In this document: positions 16,258 through 22,843 of the stretch, piece by piece | Numbering within the stretch: position 1 is the first letter of the stretch | How the letters are laid out: every line of letters starts with the position of its first letter | IMG/VR virus record: IMGVR_UViG_3300049459_000161 | Location: 1 to 40,216 of that record | From: a virus | Direction: 5' to 3' (one strand) | Length of the DNA: 40,216 bases | Translations under genes and position numbers: made by a program | The notes under the pieces: generated by a model | The model's input: only the letters and a program-made list of their open reading frames with translations | Told to the model about the DNA's origin: nothing | The model's database searches: none

Positions 16258-17355
16258 CTATTTTGTTGCTCTGGCGGACTTTGTCCTCCGTCGGTCGTAC
16301 ACCTGCGCCACCATCCGGCCATCCTTGTGGCCTGTGGCATCGGTAATTTTCGCGTCCCCTTCCTCCATTCTGTCGGTGACGGCGGCTGGCCGCATGTCGG
16401 CCAGTGTGAACCTGGTAAATGCGACACCATCCTTTTTCGCCTGAGTGGCGCAGTGCGCCATCAGGCGCCGCAGATTGGTGTTGAACCCACTTACCGTGTA
16501 CGGCTGCCCGCTCGTGTTGCCAAAAACGTAGATGCTCGTTGTGCGCTGTATCGCCAGCGCCTCAGCCACCGCGCTGCGCAGCTCCGGTGACCAGCGTATG
16601 AGCTTGTGCCGCTGCGCCTGACCGCCCTTGCGCTTGCCGATGGGTAGATGTATGCCGTCGTCCGTGACGCCTTGGCGCACGAGCCAACGCATTTCGTCCG
16701 GCCGACTGACCGTGAGGTAGGCGACCTGTAAGCACAACGCGACGGTCACATATGCGCCGCCACATGCGCGCGCCACCCGCATCAACATAGCCAGCTCGTC
16801 CGGGCCGACATATTTATCCTTGGGCCGCGTTTTGTTGTATTTGATCCCCCTGCACGGATTTTCTTCCAGTTCACCCAGCCGCCGGCCGTACTCCAATACC
16901 GCTGAGAGTAGTGCGATTTCTTTGTTAGCCTTGGCTGGCGCGCCTTTCGCAGCGCGTCCGGCCAAGTATTTATAAATGTGGACAGGTTTGATCTGACTTG
17001 GCTTCACTTTTCCGAATGACATAAGCAGCGGACGCTGCTCGTCCTTATTTACCTTCAGCGTGCTTGCCGCCTTCCGATCCTCGCTGTCGAGCGGCATGCC
17101 TTCTTGCCAGGCAAAATAGAGCTTGAACAGATTTTCCGTCGATCCGACCAACGGCACCTCGCCGTTCAGCAAATTTGCCCGCTGCATGGCGTCAGCCTTG
17201 ATTGCTGCAACGGCATCCTTGTCGGAAGTCGCCGCGCTCAACCGGAACGCCCAGGTGCCATCCGGCAGCTTGTAGCCATAGCTGGTTTTGAATTTCCCTT
17301 GGCGCGCATACAGGCGGAAAGGGAGCCCATCGGGCGATTTGCGCCGGCCGATCAT
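16258..17355 (-). CDS. int: Tyrosine integrase (365 aa)
   Basis: A site-specific recombinase with an N-terminal arm-binding part, a SAM-like core-binding domain (about 75-165) and a catalytic domain. Catalytic residues visible: Arg218 (TVSRPDEMRW), Arg322 (FTLADMRPAAVT), His343 (TGHKDGRM) and Tyr353 (QVYDRR). The first position of the HxxR box is Leu rather than His, a variant common among phage integrases. It is encoded beside the tRNA-His attP, so it is the integrase for the lysogenic cycle. Its start overlaps the stop of the upstream DUF4224 gene (ATGA), so both are co-translated. Confidence 0.92.
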   Translation of the reverse strand: MIGRRKSPDGLPFRLYARQGKFKTSYGYKLPDGTWAFRLSAATSDKDAVAAIKADAMQRANLLNGEVPLVGSTENLFKLYFAWQEGMPLDSEDRKAASTLKVNKDEQRPLLMSFGKVKPSQIKPVHIYKYLAGRAAKGAPAKANKEIALLSAVLEYGRRLGELEENPCRGIKYNKTRPKDKYVGPDELAMLMRVARACGGAYVTVALCLQVAYLTVSRPDEMRWLVRQGVTDDGIHLPIGKRKGGQAQRHKLIRWSPELRSAVAEALAIQRTTSIYVFGNTSGQPYTVSGFNTNLRRLMAHCATQAKKDGVAFTRFTLADMRPAAVTDRMEEGDAKITDATGHKDGRMVAQVYDRRRTKSARATK

Positions 17356-17582
17356 GCGGTAAACATGCTGAAATCGGGTTCAACGCCGTCGGTGGCCTGG
17401 GTCTGCTGGAGTGCGCCCGACATGCGGGCGTCATGATAGGCGCGGCTCACGCAGGGGAAGCCGCGCAAGTTCGGCTCAAACGGCCACGTGTTGCGTTGCA
17501 AATATCGACGCATGCAGGCGAAGCTGGTCGGCGCGCAGCCGATTAGCGTGGCTAATTCTTGCGCACTCAGATAGTTGTTCAT
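17352..17582 (-). CDS. DUF4224-like protein, excisionase candidate (76 aa)
   Basis: A 76-residue protein (MNNYLSAQELATLIGCAPTS) with the winged-helix-like start of DUF4224 proteins: an LSAQEL helix, FACMRRYLQRNTWPF, then a GFPCVSR strand. Genes of this family commonly lie directly upstream of phage integrases and probably direct excision, although that role is inferred. An AGAGGA site precedes the start. It overlaps the integrase start by four bases. Confidence 0.75.
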   Translation of the reverse strand: MNNYLSAQELATLIGCAPTSFACMRRYLQRNTWPFEPNLRGFPCVSRAYHDARMSGALQQTQATDGVEPDFSMFTA

Positions 17583-17658
17583 TACCTAATTCCTCTTATT
17601 TGTGACGTCTATGCGCCACCATTAATTTAATGCATACCTGCCTAGCGTCGGTCAGCGA

Positions 17659-17904
17659 CTAGGTTGCTTCCGGCGCTAGTGTTATTTCGCTGGCAGGAAT
17701 TGGGATGGGGTTGCCGCAGAGGTAGACAGTGGTTTCCACGTCGCCGCCTGAGAGTCCCGCCTGCATCTGCTGGATGAAGCACGGCTTACCGTCGTGCATG
17801 ACCCTCTGTGCCTTGTAGATCGCCCGCAGCAACATCTGATCCCTCGTGAAAGCTGCGGCCGTGGCCTGTTGCGACACGCTCATGCGCATTTCATTCGCTC
17901 CCAT
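17659..17904 (-). CDS. Protein of unknown function after the DGR reverse transcriptase (81 aa)
   Basis: An 81-residue protein whose start overlaps the end of the reverse transcriptase gene by 14 bases, so it is the last member of the DGR operon. It starts MGANEMRMSVSQQATAAAFT; in-frame ATGs at 17889 and 17883 are alternative starts, and 17889 has GGGAG eight bases before it. The middle (LLRAIYKAQRVMHDGKPCF) is helical and the end (TVYLCGNPIPIPASEI) beta-like. I do not recognise it. Conservation beside other phage DGRs would be needed to give it a role. Confidence 0.6.
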   Translation of the reverse strand: MGANEMRMSVSQQATAAAFTRDQMLLRAIYKAQRVMHDGKPCFIQQMQAGLSGGDVETTVYLCGNPIPIPASEITLAPEAT

Positions 17905-19003
17905 GGCTCCTCCTATAGGTTTTGGTCAGTGCCTTGTTGACGCTGTGGCCGCGCTGCAGCACGGCGCGCGCCAGGCGAGCGCGGTCGTAGTGACTGCTGG
18001 TCGACTGGCGCAGCAGACCGAAGTAGCTGTTGGCGGATGTGTAGACGTCGGCGGGATCGATGCCGGCAATGCGGCTGACGGCCTCGTTCACGGTACGGCG
18101 CCGCGTGCGGGTATTCCATGGCCGGATGACGTGGCCGACGAAATCAACGCCGCGCGTGACGGGCTGGAGAATGGTTTTGGTAGGGTTAAGCTTTGCGTGC
18201 AGTCGCTCGGGAAGGAACGTGTCGATGCGCGCTAGCGCGGCGCCGAGCCACTGCGGCGACTCGTGCAGCAGCACGAAGTCATCAACGTAGCGGACATAGT
18301 GCCGCGCGCGCACCTGGTGCTTCGCAAACTGGTCCAGCGCGTCGAGGTAGATGTTCGCGAAGAACTGCGACGACAGGTTGCCAATTGGAAGGCCGAGGTG
18401 GGCCGGCTGGTTGGTCAGTCGCTTATGCGGCGGAACGCGATCGAGCAGCTCGGCCGCGCCGCGCAGCTCGTAGTTCTCGCGCGGGTCATGGTGCAGCACC
18501 GTGCTGGCCAGCTGCATCCACCACGGTTCACTGACCCGGGCTTCGACCTGGGCATGCAGCACCCGTTTGTCGATCGCGACGAAGAAGTTCGCCAGGTCGC
18601 ATTTCAAATACCATAGCGGCTTGGACCAGTTCTCGCTGGCACTCCGGATCTTTGCCTCCAGGCGCTGGGCCGCGTACAGCGTGCCGCGTCCAGGGATACA
18701 TGCGCAGGTGTCGGCGATGAAGCTGCTGTAGAACCGAGGGGAAATCCGGTTGTACAGCAGGTGGTGCACTACACGGTCCCGGAAGTCGGCCGCCCAGACT
18801 TCACGCGCTTTTGGGCGCGTGACGACGAAGCAGATGGATTTTCCGGGGCGATACGAGCCGTCAGTGAGCTCGTCGTGTAGATCGATCAGGTTGCGCTCCA
18901 GGCGCTCCTCGAACAGCAAGGCGCTTCTGGAGTTGCGTTTGTTGCGGCGGCAATCGAAGTACGCGACCACCAACTCCTGCAGATCGAAGTCTGCAGGAAT
19001 CAC
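17891..19003 (-). CDS. DGR reverse transcriptase
   Basis: A group-II-intron-like reverse transcriptase of the DGR clade, about 370 residues from GTG 19003. It makes mutagenised cDNA from the template-repeat RNA. Motifs, numbered from this start: the N-terminal block VAYFDCRRNKRNSRSALLFE, EVWAADFRDRVVHHLLYN, catalytic CDLANFF (Asp136), the DGR-type GLPIGNLSSQFFAN (about 204-217) with SSQ in place of the usual QG, and YVDD at 239-242. The frame is open up to an ATG at 19330 and runs through the template repeat, so the true start is uncertain. GTG 19027 (AAGG eight bases before it) and ATG 19072 are alternatives. I prefer a start after the template repeat, as in other DGRs of the order target-avd-TR-RT. 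Confidence 0.93.
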   Translation of the reverse strand: MIPADFDLQELVVAYFDCRRNKRNSRSALLFEERLERNLIDLHDELTDGSYRPGKSICFVVTRPKAREVWAADFRDRVVHHLLYNRISPRFYSSFIADTCACIPGRGTLYAAQRLEAKIRSASENWSKPLWYLKCDLANFFVAIDKRVLHAQVEARVSEPWWMQLASTVLHHDPRENYELRGAAELLDRVPPHKRLTNQPAHLGLPIGNLSSQFFANIYLDALDQFAKHQVRARHYVRYVDDFVLLHESPQWLGAALARIDTFLPERLHAKLNPTKTILQPVTRGVDFVGHVIRPWNTRTRRRTVNEAVSRIAGIDPADVYTSANSYFGLLRQSTSSHYDRARLARAVLQRGHSVNKALTKTYRRSHGSE

Positions 19004-19293
19004 ATCGTTTTCATCTGCGGACGACACGCACCCGGCCTTCGTTCGACTTGTGGTTGTAGTTCTGGTTGCCATCGTTGAAGTTCTGGTTCCACGCGTTAGA
19101 GGGATTGGAGGCGTGCTGCGTTTATTCGTGCTATCTACGTCGCCCCGCCGAAGGCCTTGACCGATCAGCGGGAAAACTGCGCCAGGCCTGACCGGACTCC
19201 GCCGGGTGGTTCCTGTGGTGCGCATGGCGGTGGCCTTGTGAGCCAGCGGCACGACCAGATTTAAAAATCGCTCAGACATGACGGCCTTGACGG
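19003..19293 (-). ncRNA. DGR template RNA region (between avd and RT)
   Basis: This 290-base stretch between the avd stop and the reverse transcriptase start carries the template repeat and no credible independent gene. In studied DGRs the RNA containing the template repeat plus flanks on both sides, reaching into the RT gene, is the substrate for cDNA synthesis. The true RNA ends are not visible here. Confidence 0.5.
19013..19121 (-). repeat. DGR template repeat (TR)
   Basis: A 109-bp sequence aligned without indels to three copies at 19678, 22156 and 22855. On the - strand it is rich in AAC codons: read in the frame of the targets it gives SNAWNQNFNDG followed by NQNYNHKSNEG and RVRVVRR. 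There are about 32 adenines on that strand. In all three variable copies every substitution falls on one of them, and none falls on C, G or T. It lies between avd and the reverse transcriptase, the classic position. Confidence 0.95.
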
Positions 19294-19650
19294 TCACATA
19301 GCGGGCGACGATGCGGAGTGCTTGCGCCATCCACCGGCCTGCCGGCCGATCTTCGCCGTAATGCCGATCGCCTTGGCGTACTGACCTTTCGAGATAAGCC
19401 CCAGGTCGACGGCGAGCCGGAACAGCAGCTCGGTGACCTGTAGCCGCTCCAACAGCATGTCGAGGTGCGGCACCTTGTCCCGCGCGCAGTTCGCCTTATA
19501 GACGAGCAGCGAGAGGTCCAGGCATTCGGCGTTGATCTTCTGGCCGACCGTCGTCTTGTAGTCGCGGCGCATGTTCTTGATCAGCTCCATGGCCAGCAAC
19601 ATCAGTTCGTAGGTCAGCTTGTAGATCGGCAGTTCGGTGTGGAGGGCCAT
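19294..19650 (-). CDS. avd: Avd, DGR accessory variability determinant
   Basis: A 118-residue, almost wholly helical and basic protein (MALHTELPIYKLTYELMLLA, IKNMRRDYKTTVGQKINAEC, HLDMLLERLQVTELLFRLAVD, GQYAKAIGITAKIGRQAGGW). This is the four-helix bundle of Avd, which forms a basic pentamer, binds the reverse transcriptase and the template RNA, and is needed for retrohoming. It lies between the third target gene and the template repeat, as in the Bordetella phage BPP-1 cassette. I see no clear ribosome site before ATG 19650, which lies 13 bases after the stop of the target gene; coupled translation is possible. Confidence 0.9.
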   Translation of the reverse strand: MALHTELPIYKLTYELMLLAMELIKNMRRDYKTTVGQKINAECLDLSLLVYKANCARDKVPHLDMLLERLQVTELLFRLAVDLGLISKGQYAKAIGITAKIGRQAGGWRKHSASSPAM

Positions 19651-19663
19651 ATAAATTACTGAA

Positions 19664-20071
19664 TTACTGAATGATTAATCTGCGGACGACACGCACCCGG
19701 CCTTCGTGCGACTTGTGGCCGTAGTACTGGTGGCCATCGTGGAAGTACTGGCCCCACGCGGTAGAGGGAACGGAGGCGTGCTGCTCACCGGACCAATGCC
19801 AGTACGGCTCGAACTCCTCCTTCAGGTTCGCGAACAACAACGACTGCTCGCGGCGCGTCGGCAGCTCGCCGCCGGCATCGACCGCGAATTTCTTTGCTTG
19901 ATCCCAGGTCAGCTTTTCACCCTTGCCCGGCAACAGCACCAGGTGGATATCAGGCTCACCGTTCTTGCCGAGCAGCAGGCCGGCATACAGCTCACCTTCG
20001 CGCAAGTGCTGCGCCAAGAACTGCGCCTTCGCCTCGCGCATGCCCTGCACTACGTTCGTTTCTTTGTTCAT
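19664..20071 (-). CDS. DGR target protein 1, short C-type-lectin-like protein (135 aa)
   Basis: A 135-residue protein ending in variable repeat VR1. The N-terminal half (MREAKAQFLAQHLREGELYA, LLLGKNGEPDIHLVLLPG) leads into LTWDQAKKFAVDAGGELPTR and FEPYWHWSGEQHAS, the DUF1566/CLec-like scaffold that displays the variable residues. The C-terminus is HKSHEGRVRVVRR plus LIIQ. Compared with the other two targets it is shorter and lacks the GGGYFSG-type N-terminal domain. It has no signal peptide or membrane helix, so it is cytoplasmic or virion-bound. AAGAAG precedes the ATG. It sits directly upstream of avd. Confidence 0.85.
   Translation of the reverse strand: MNKETNVVQGMREAKAQFLAQHLREGELYAGLLLGKNGEPDIHLVLLPGKGEKLTWDQAKKFAVDAGGELPTRREQSLLFANLKEEFEPYWHWSGEQHASVPSTAWGQYFHDGHQYYGHKSHEGRVRVVRRLIIQ
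19678..19784 (-). repeat. DGR variable repeat 1 (VR1)
   Basis: About 107 bp aligned without gaps to the template repeat. Twelve substitutions, all at template adenines (coding strand). Homology ends two bases earlier than in VR2 and VR3, since the last two bases differ in a non-adenine way. The variable codons change Asn positions of the template to Val, Thr, Gly, Tyr and His among others. Confidence 0.93.
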
Positions 20072-20097
20072 AATCTTCTTTCGTTTTGGAAGATGGG

Positions 20098-20118
20098 CCG
20101 CCGCCCGTAGCGCGGCGG
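20098..20118. other. GC-rich hairpin upstream of target 1
   Basis: A 7-bp perfect stem CCGCCGC/GCGGCGG with a seven-base loop, without a T tract on either strand. It lies 27 bases upstream of the target 1 start and downstream of the small membrane gene. It may act as an attenuator or processing hairpin inside the leftward operon. Confidence 0.4.
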
Positions 20119-20147
20119 TGTTGGGTGCGGCAACTGCGAAATCGGTA

Positions 20148-20258
20148 CTACCACCAGTTCCAGATCACCAAGGCGATGAACAGGCCGTAGGTCAGGGCGA
20201 TCTCGATCCAGATGGTGCGGCGGTAGTTATGATCTTTCTCGGCCGGCGGCTTAGTCAC
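20148..20258 (-). CDS. Small single-pass membrane protein (36 aa)
   Basis: A 36-residue protein from GTG 20258: a charged start ([13 protein letters not shown]) followed by one hydrophobic helix ([19 protein letters not shown]) to the end. Its start overlaps the last codons of the HD-hydrolase gene by eight bases, suggesting coupled translation. No function is recognised; small tail-anchored proteins of this kind are frequent in early phage operons. Confidence 0.55.
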   Translation of the reverse strand: MTKPPAEKDHNYRRTIWIEIALTYGLFIALVIWNWW

Positions 20259-20850
20259 AATCGCCTCCCTCGGTATCAGGGAGATTGGCGTGCTGCAGGG
20301 CCACCAGTTCGTAGTAGCGCCGCAGGAACGCAGCCTTGGCCTCGCGCGGCGCCAGTGGTGCAATCGGATCAGGCAAGGGGTGGATGCCGACAAGACACGC
20401 CCACTGCCCAGCGCCGGCCGGCATCAGGTCGCGCTGCTCGGTGGCCAGCAGCACCATGTCTGCCGTCTTGATCTCGGCCGGCATGACCGGGCTGACGCCG
20501 AAGCGGGTGAGCACTGCGTACTCCACAGCCTTCTCGATCACCTTGTAGTCGGGCAGCATGGCCTTCAGCGGGCGGGAGACGTCGCCGATGAATGCTTCCG
20601 CCGCATCGTGCAGCAGGCCCGCCAGCGCGTGCTCAGGCGCCACAACATGGCTGACCAGCACCGAGTGCTGCGCAACCGAGTAAAACTCGCGCACGTGACC
20701 CGTAAAGCGGCACACGTGGGCCAGCGCGTGGGCGACGTCCTCGATGTCGAAAACGGAGTCCGCTGGCGTCACGAAGTTGAAGTAGTTGCCTGATTGGGTG
20801 AAGATGTCAGGGCGCATTGGCGCGCCGACGAAGTTGGCGTGGCCGCTCAT
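20251..20850 (-). CDS. HD-domain phosphohydrolase (YfbR-like 5'-nucleotidase family)
   Basis: A 199-residue protein with the HD metal-binding signature: His62 (QHSVLVSH), His81-Asp82 (LLHDAAEAF) and Asp131 ([11 protein letters not shown]). The context [17 protein letters not shown] is typical of YfbR-like enzymes, which remove phosphate from deoxynucleoside monophosphates. In a phage it could adjust dNTP pools or clear a signalling nucleotide; that choice is inference. The longer open frame upstream lies within rdgC. The ATG at 20850 overlaps the rdgC stop (ATGA). It is a member of the leftward operon that ends with the DGR reverse transcriptase. Confidence 0.85.
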   Translation of the reverse strand: MSGHANFVGAPMRPDIFTQSGNYFNFVTPADSVFDIEDVAHALAHVCRFTGHVREFYSVAQHSVLVSHVVAPEHALAGLLHDAAEAFIGDVSRPLKAMLPDYKVIEKAVEYAVLTRFGVSPVMPAEIKTADMVLLATEQRDLMPAGAGQWACLVGIHPLPDPIAPLAPREAKAAFLRRYYELVALQHANLPDTEGGDCD

Positions 20851-21746
20851 GCCTTTGCCTCCCCGCCCAGCGCCTCGACCACCCCGGCCAGCAACTTGGC
20901 CAGCTCGCCGGTCATCAGCACGAAGTCGCCATCGAAGCGCTCGTCGTCGTTCTTGGTGCTCGATTCCTTTTCCGCGATCACATCCAGCGGCTTGATGCCC
21001 TTGATCGCCAGCGATTCGGTCAGCACGAAGGAGATCTTGCTGTCCCAGGTCATGGCCAGGCGGGTGCACTGCTTGCCGCCGGCGATGTGGCGGCGTACTT
21101 CGTCCGCTTCCAGCGTGTGGCGCACATAGCGCACGGCGGCCTTGCTCTCGCCGCTGGCGCGTAGTTCGGTGTCCATGTCGACCGTGAAGCCGGCCGGCGC
21201 GTCGTCCGCCTGCAGCCACTCGGTCATCACGCCCACCGGCGAGCGCTGCACGCGCAGGCTTTCCAGTGGCAGCTTGTCGACCGCCTTGAGCAGAAGTTTA
21301 ATCACTTCGTCAGCCTTGGCCGGGCTGGCCGCGTCGACCACCAGCCAGCCGTTGACCGGATCGATCCACACGTCGGTGGTGGCTGCGATGCTGAGCGCGC
21401 GCGGCAGCAGTTCATCAGCGATCCGCTCCTTCAGCTCCTTCATTGCCTTCTTGCCGGGCATGAAACCCTGCGCATCCTTCATTTCCTCGGCGCGCTTCGT
21501 GGCCAGCTGGTTGACCGCCTTGGCCGGGATCAGCTTCTTCTCGGTTTTCAGGCGGAGCAGCATCTGGCGGTTGACGCTATGCACCAAGTCTCCACCCTCG
21601 CGCGGCGGGACCCATCCTTGACGCATCAAGTCGTTGCTCTCGGCCGGCACGTACCAGTGCGGCGCCAGCGACTCGACCAGGTCGGCGACGGACATCGGCC
21701 AGTTTTTCGGCAGGCAGTAAATCTGTAAATTCTTGAACCAGGACAT
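20847..21746 (-). CDS. rdgC: Recombination-associated protein RdgC
   Basis: A 299-residue protein matching RdgC in length and pattern: [75 protein letters not shown]. RdgC forms a DNA-encircling ring and restrains RecA-mediated recombination. Phage copies may protect phage DNA or shape recombination during replication. In this genome it stands between the DGR target genes and the DGR core, so it may act on cDNA homing or keep the near-identical repeats from recombining with each other; both ideas are inference. The region GAGAGATCGCC before the ATG is a modest ribosome site. Confidence 0.88.
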   Translation of the reverse strand: MSWFKNLQIYCLPKNWPMSVADLVESLAPHWYVPAESNDLMRQGWVPPREGGDLVHSVNRQMLLRLKTEKKLIPAKAVNQLATKRAEEMKDAQGFMPGKKAMKELKERIADELLPRALSIAATTDVWIDPVNGWLVVDAASPAKADEVIKLLLKAVDKLPLESLRVQRSPVGVMTEWLQADDAPAGFTVDMDTELRASGESKAAVRYVRHTLEADEVRRHIAGGKQCTRLAMTWDSKISFVLTESLAIKGIKPLDVIAEKESSTKNDDERFDGDFVLMTGELAKLLAGVVEALGGEAKA

Positions 21747-21761
21747 GGCGATCTCTCTTCG

Positions 21762-21953
21762 TTATTTTTGCTTGAGGATTTGCTGCATGCGCTCTTCCGC
21801 TGCAACCTGGGCACGCAGGGCCTGAAGTAGCTCCGCGCCAACGCTGGTGTATTCCGCGCGCAGCTGGCTGCTGCGCTGGACGCTATTCCGATATGCCCGG
21901 CGAGCGTTCTGGCGCCGCGCCGCGCGGTAGAGCAGGTACACCCAACCAATCAT
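21762..21953 (-). CDS. Small membrane-anchored coiled-coil protein (63 aa)
   Basis: A 63-residue protein with a short hydrophobic start (MIGWVYLLYRAARRQ), then a basic and helical stretch rich in Arg, Gln and Glu (SSQLRAEYTSVGAELLQALR). It overlaps the upstream small gene by ATGA and ends 15 bases before rdgC. It may be weakly membrane-attached. I do not recognise it. Confidence 0.55.
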   Translation of the reverse strand: MIGWVYLLYRAARRQNARRAYRNSVQRSSQLRAEYTSVGAELLQALRAQVAAEERMQQILKQK

Positions 21954-22081
21954 GGTTGCACCATCGCGGTCACGCCCAGCGCGCCCGCGTCATACGCTGC
22001 ATCGATCAGCAGGCCAAGGTCGCCGATTGCTGCGTAGGTGCGCATGCCGTCGGCGGTGCGCTCGGTGATGAGAAATTTCAT
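21950..22081 (-). CDS. Small protein of unknown function (43 aa)
   Basis: A 43-residue protein (MKFLITERTADGMRTYAAIG) with a good GGAG site six bases before its ATG. Its TGA overlaps the next ATG. It lies between target gene 2 and the small membrane protein. No motif is seen. The clean ribosome site and coupled overlap are the support for its being real. Confidence 0.6.
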   Translation of the reverse strand: MKFLITERTADGMRTYAAIGDLGLLIDAAYDAGALGVTAMVQP

Positions 22082-22105
22082 GAACGTCTCCATCAGGTTG
22101 GCGGA

Positions 22106-22123
22106 CGCGCCGCTGCCGGCGCG
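22106..22123 (-). other. GC hairpin downstream of VR2
   Basis: A 7-bp perfect stem CGCGCCG/CGGCGCG with a four-base loop. It lies 32 bases beyond the end of VR2 on the coding strand and past the stop codon. A similar hairpin lies 31 bases beyond VR3. In the Bordetella phage DGR a hairpin just downstream of the variable repeat is needed for efficient homing. There is no T tract, which speaks against a terminator. Confidence 0.55.
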
Positions 22124-22144
22124 CAGTATCGAATTGATGAATGA

Positions 22145-22777
22145 CTAAATGGGCAATCTGCGGACGACACGCACCCGGCCTTCGTTCGACTTGCGGTTGT
22201 AGTACTGGCCGCCATCGCCGAAGCCCTGGTACCACGCGTAAGAGGGATTGGAGGCGTGCTGCGTGCTGGACCAGTACCACCAGTCTTCCACCGCATCAGC
22301 GCCGCCTTCGCGGAAGCTATCGATCGCGGTCTGCGTCGGCACCTCGTCGGCGTAGGCTTCGCCCATCGGCACGCTACTCGGATTGATGCCGTCCTCCCCA
22401 TCAGCGTAGTTTTCTTGACCGGTCGGCTTGAAGGCGCGGTATTGCAGCTCCTGTTCGTCGCGGCTTGGGATGTACCAGTCGCTGTAGCCGTTGATCGTCA
22501 GCGCCATGGCCGCCTGGGCCAGCTCGCTGCCGGCGCTGGCCAGCGCCTCGGTATTGGCCTGACCGTCGCCGCGGTGCTTTGCGCCGTCGACCATCGTCGG
22601 CTGCGACTGCAGCTTGCCGCGCAGCTCGCCGGCGGCGCCGGCCGTGATCAACGCGAATCCCTTGCCTCCGATCTGGGTGATGCCGGTGAAGAAGCCGCCG
22701 CCGAACGGCGTGCCGATGACGGTCGGGATGGCCTCGGCGACGAGGGCAGGGGATGCGGCGGCGACAGCAGTGCTCAT
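22145..22777 (-). CDS. DGR target protein 2, DUF1566/C-type-lectin-like (210 aa)
   Basis: A 210-residue protein ending in VR2. An N-terminal beta domain (IGTPFGGGFFTGITQIGGKG, FALITAGAAGELRGK) is followed by the DUF1566/FGE-like lectin fold: INGYSDWYIPSRDEQELQYR, then VEDWWYWSSTQHAS and the variable end RKSNEGRVRVVRRLPI. It is a paralogue of target 3, with nearly the same domain order. I chose the second ATG (22777) because GGAG stands six bases before it; the first ATG (22789) has no site. No signal peptide or transmembrane helix is seen. The ligand of the variable surface is unknown. Confidence 0.88.
   Translation of the reverse strand: MSTAVAAASPALVAEAIPTVIGTPFGGGFFTGITQIGGKGFALITAGAAGELRGKLQSQPTMVDGAKHRGDGQANTEALASAGSELAQAAMALTINGYSDWYIPSRDEQELQYRAFKPTGQENYADGEDGINPSSVPMGEAYADEVPTQTAIDSFREGGADAVEDWWYWSSTQHASNPSYAWYQGFGDGGQYYNRKSNEGRVRVVRRLPI
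22156..22264 (-). repeat. DGR variable repeat 2 (VR2)
   Basis: 109 bp aligned without gaps to the template. Ten substitutions, all at template adenines. It is the copy closest to the template, which may mean the most recent or least selected event. Immediately downstream it shares about 14 further bases with VR3 that are absent from the template, which may define the homing-initiation side. Confidence 0.95.
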
Positions 22778-22806
22778 GGTGTACTCCATAGGTTTGGCGA
22801 GGGAAG

Positions 22807-22823
22807 CCGGCGCGGCGCGCCGG
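22807..22823 (-). other. GC hairpin downstream of VR3
   Basis: A 7-bp perfect stem CCGGCGC/GCGCCGG with a three-base loop, 31 bases beyond the end of VR3 on the coding strand and after the stop codon. Its spacing matches the hairpin after VR2. No T tract follows. Confidence 0.55.
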
Positions 22824-22843
22824 GAAGGAAAATTACTGAAGGA

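Noticed and set aside
19004-19330. N-terminal extension of the reverse transcriptase frame up to ATG 19330
   Set aside because: It would translate straight through the template repeat, in a frame giving a low-complexity Thr/Arg-rich peptide, and would overlap avd. The conserved reverse transcriptase sequence begins after the template repeat.
19785-19786. Two non-adenine differences at the upstream edge of VR1
   Set aside because: They lie at the edge of homology and mark the end of VR1, not exceptions to adenine-specific change.
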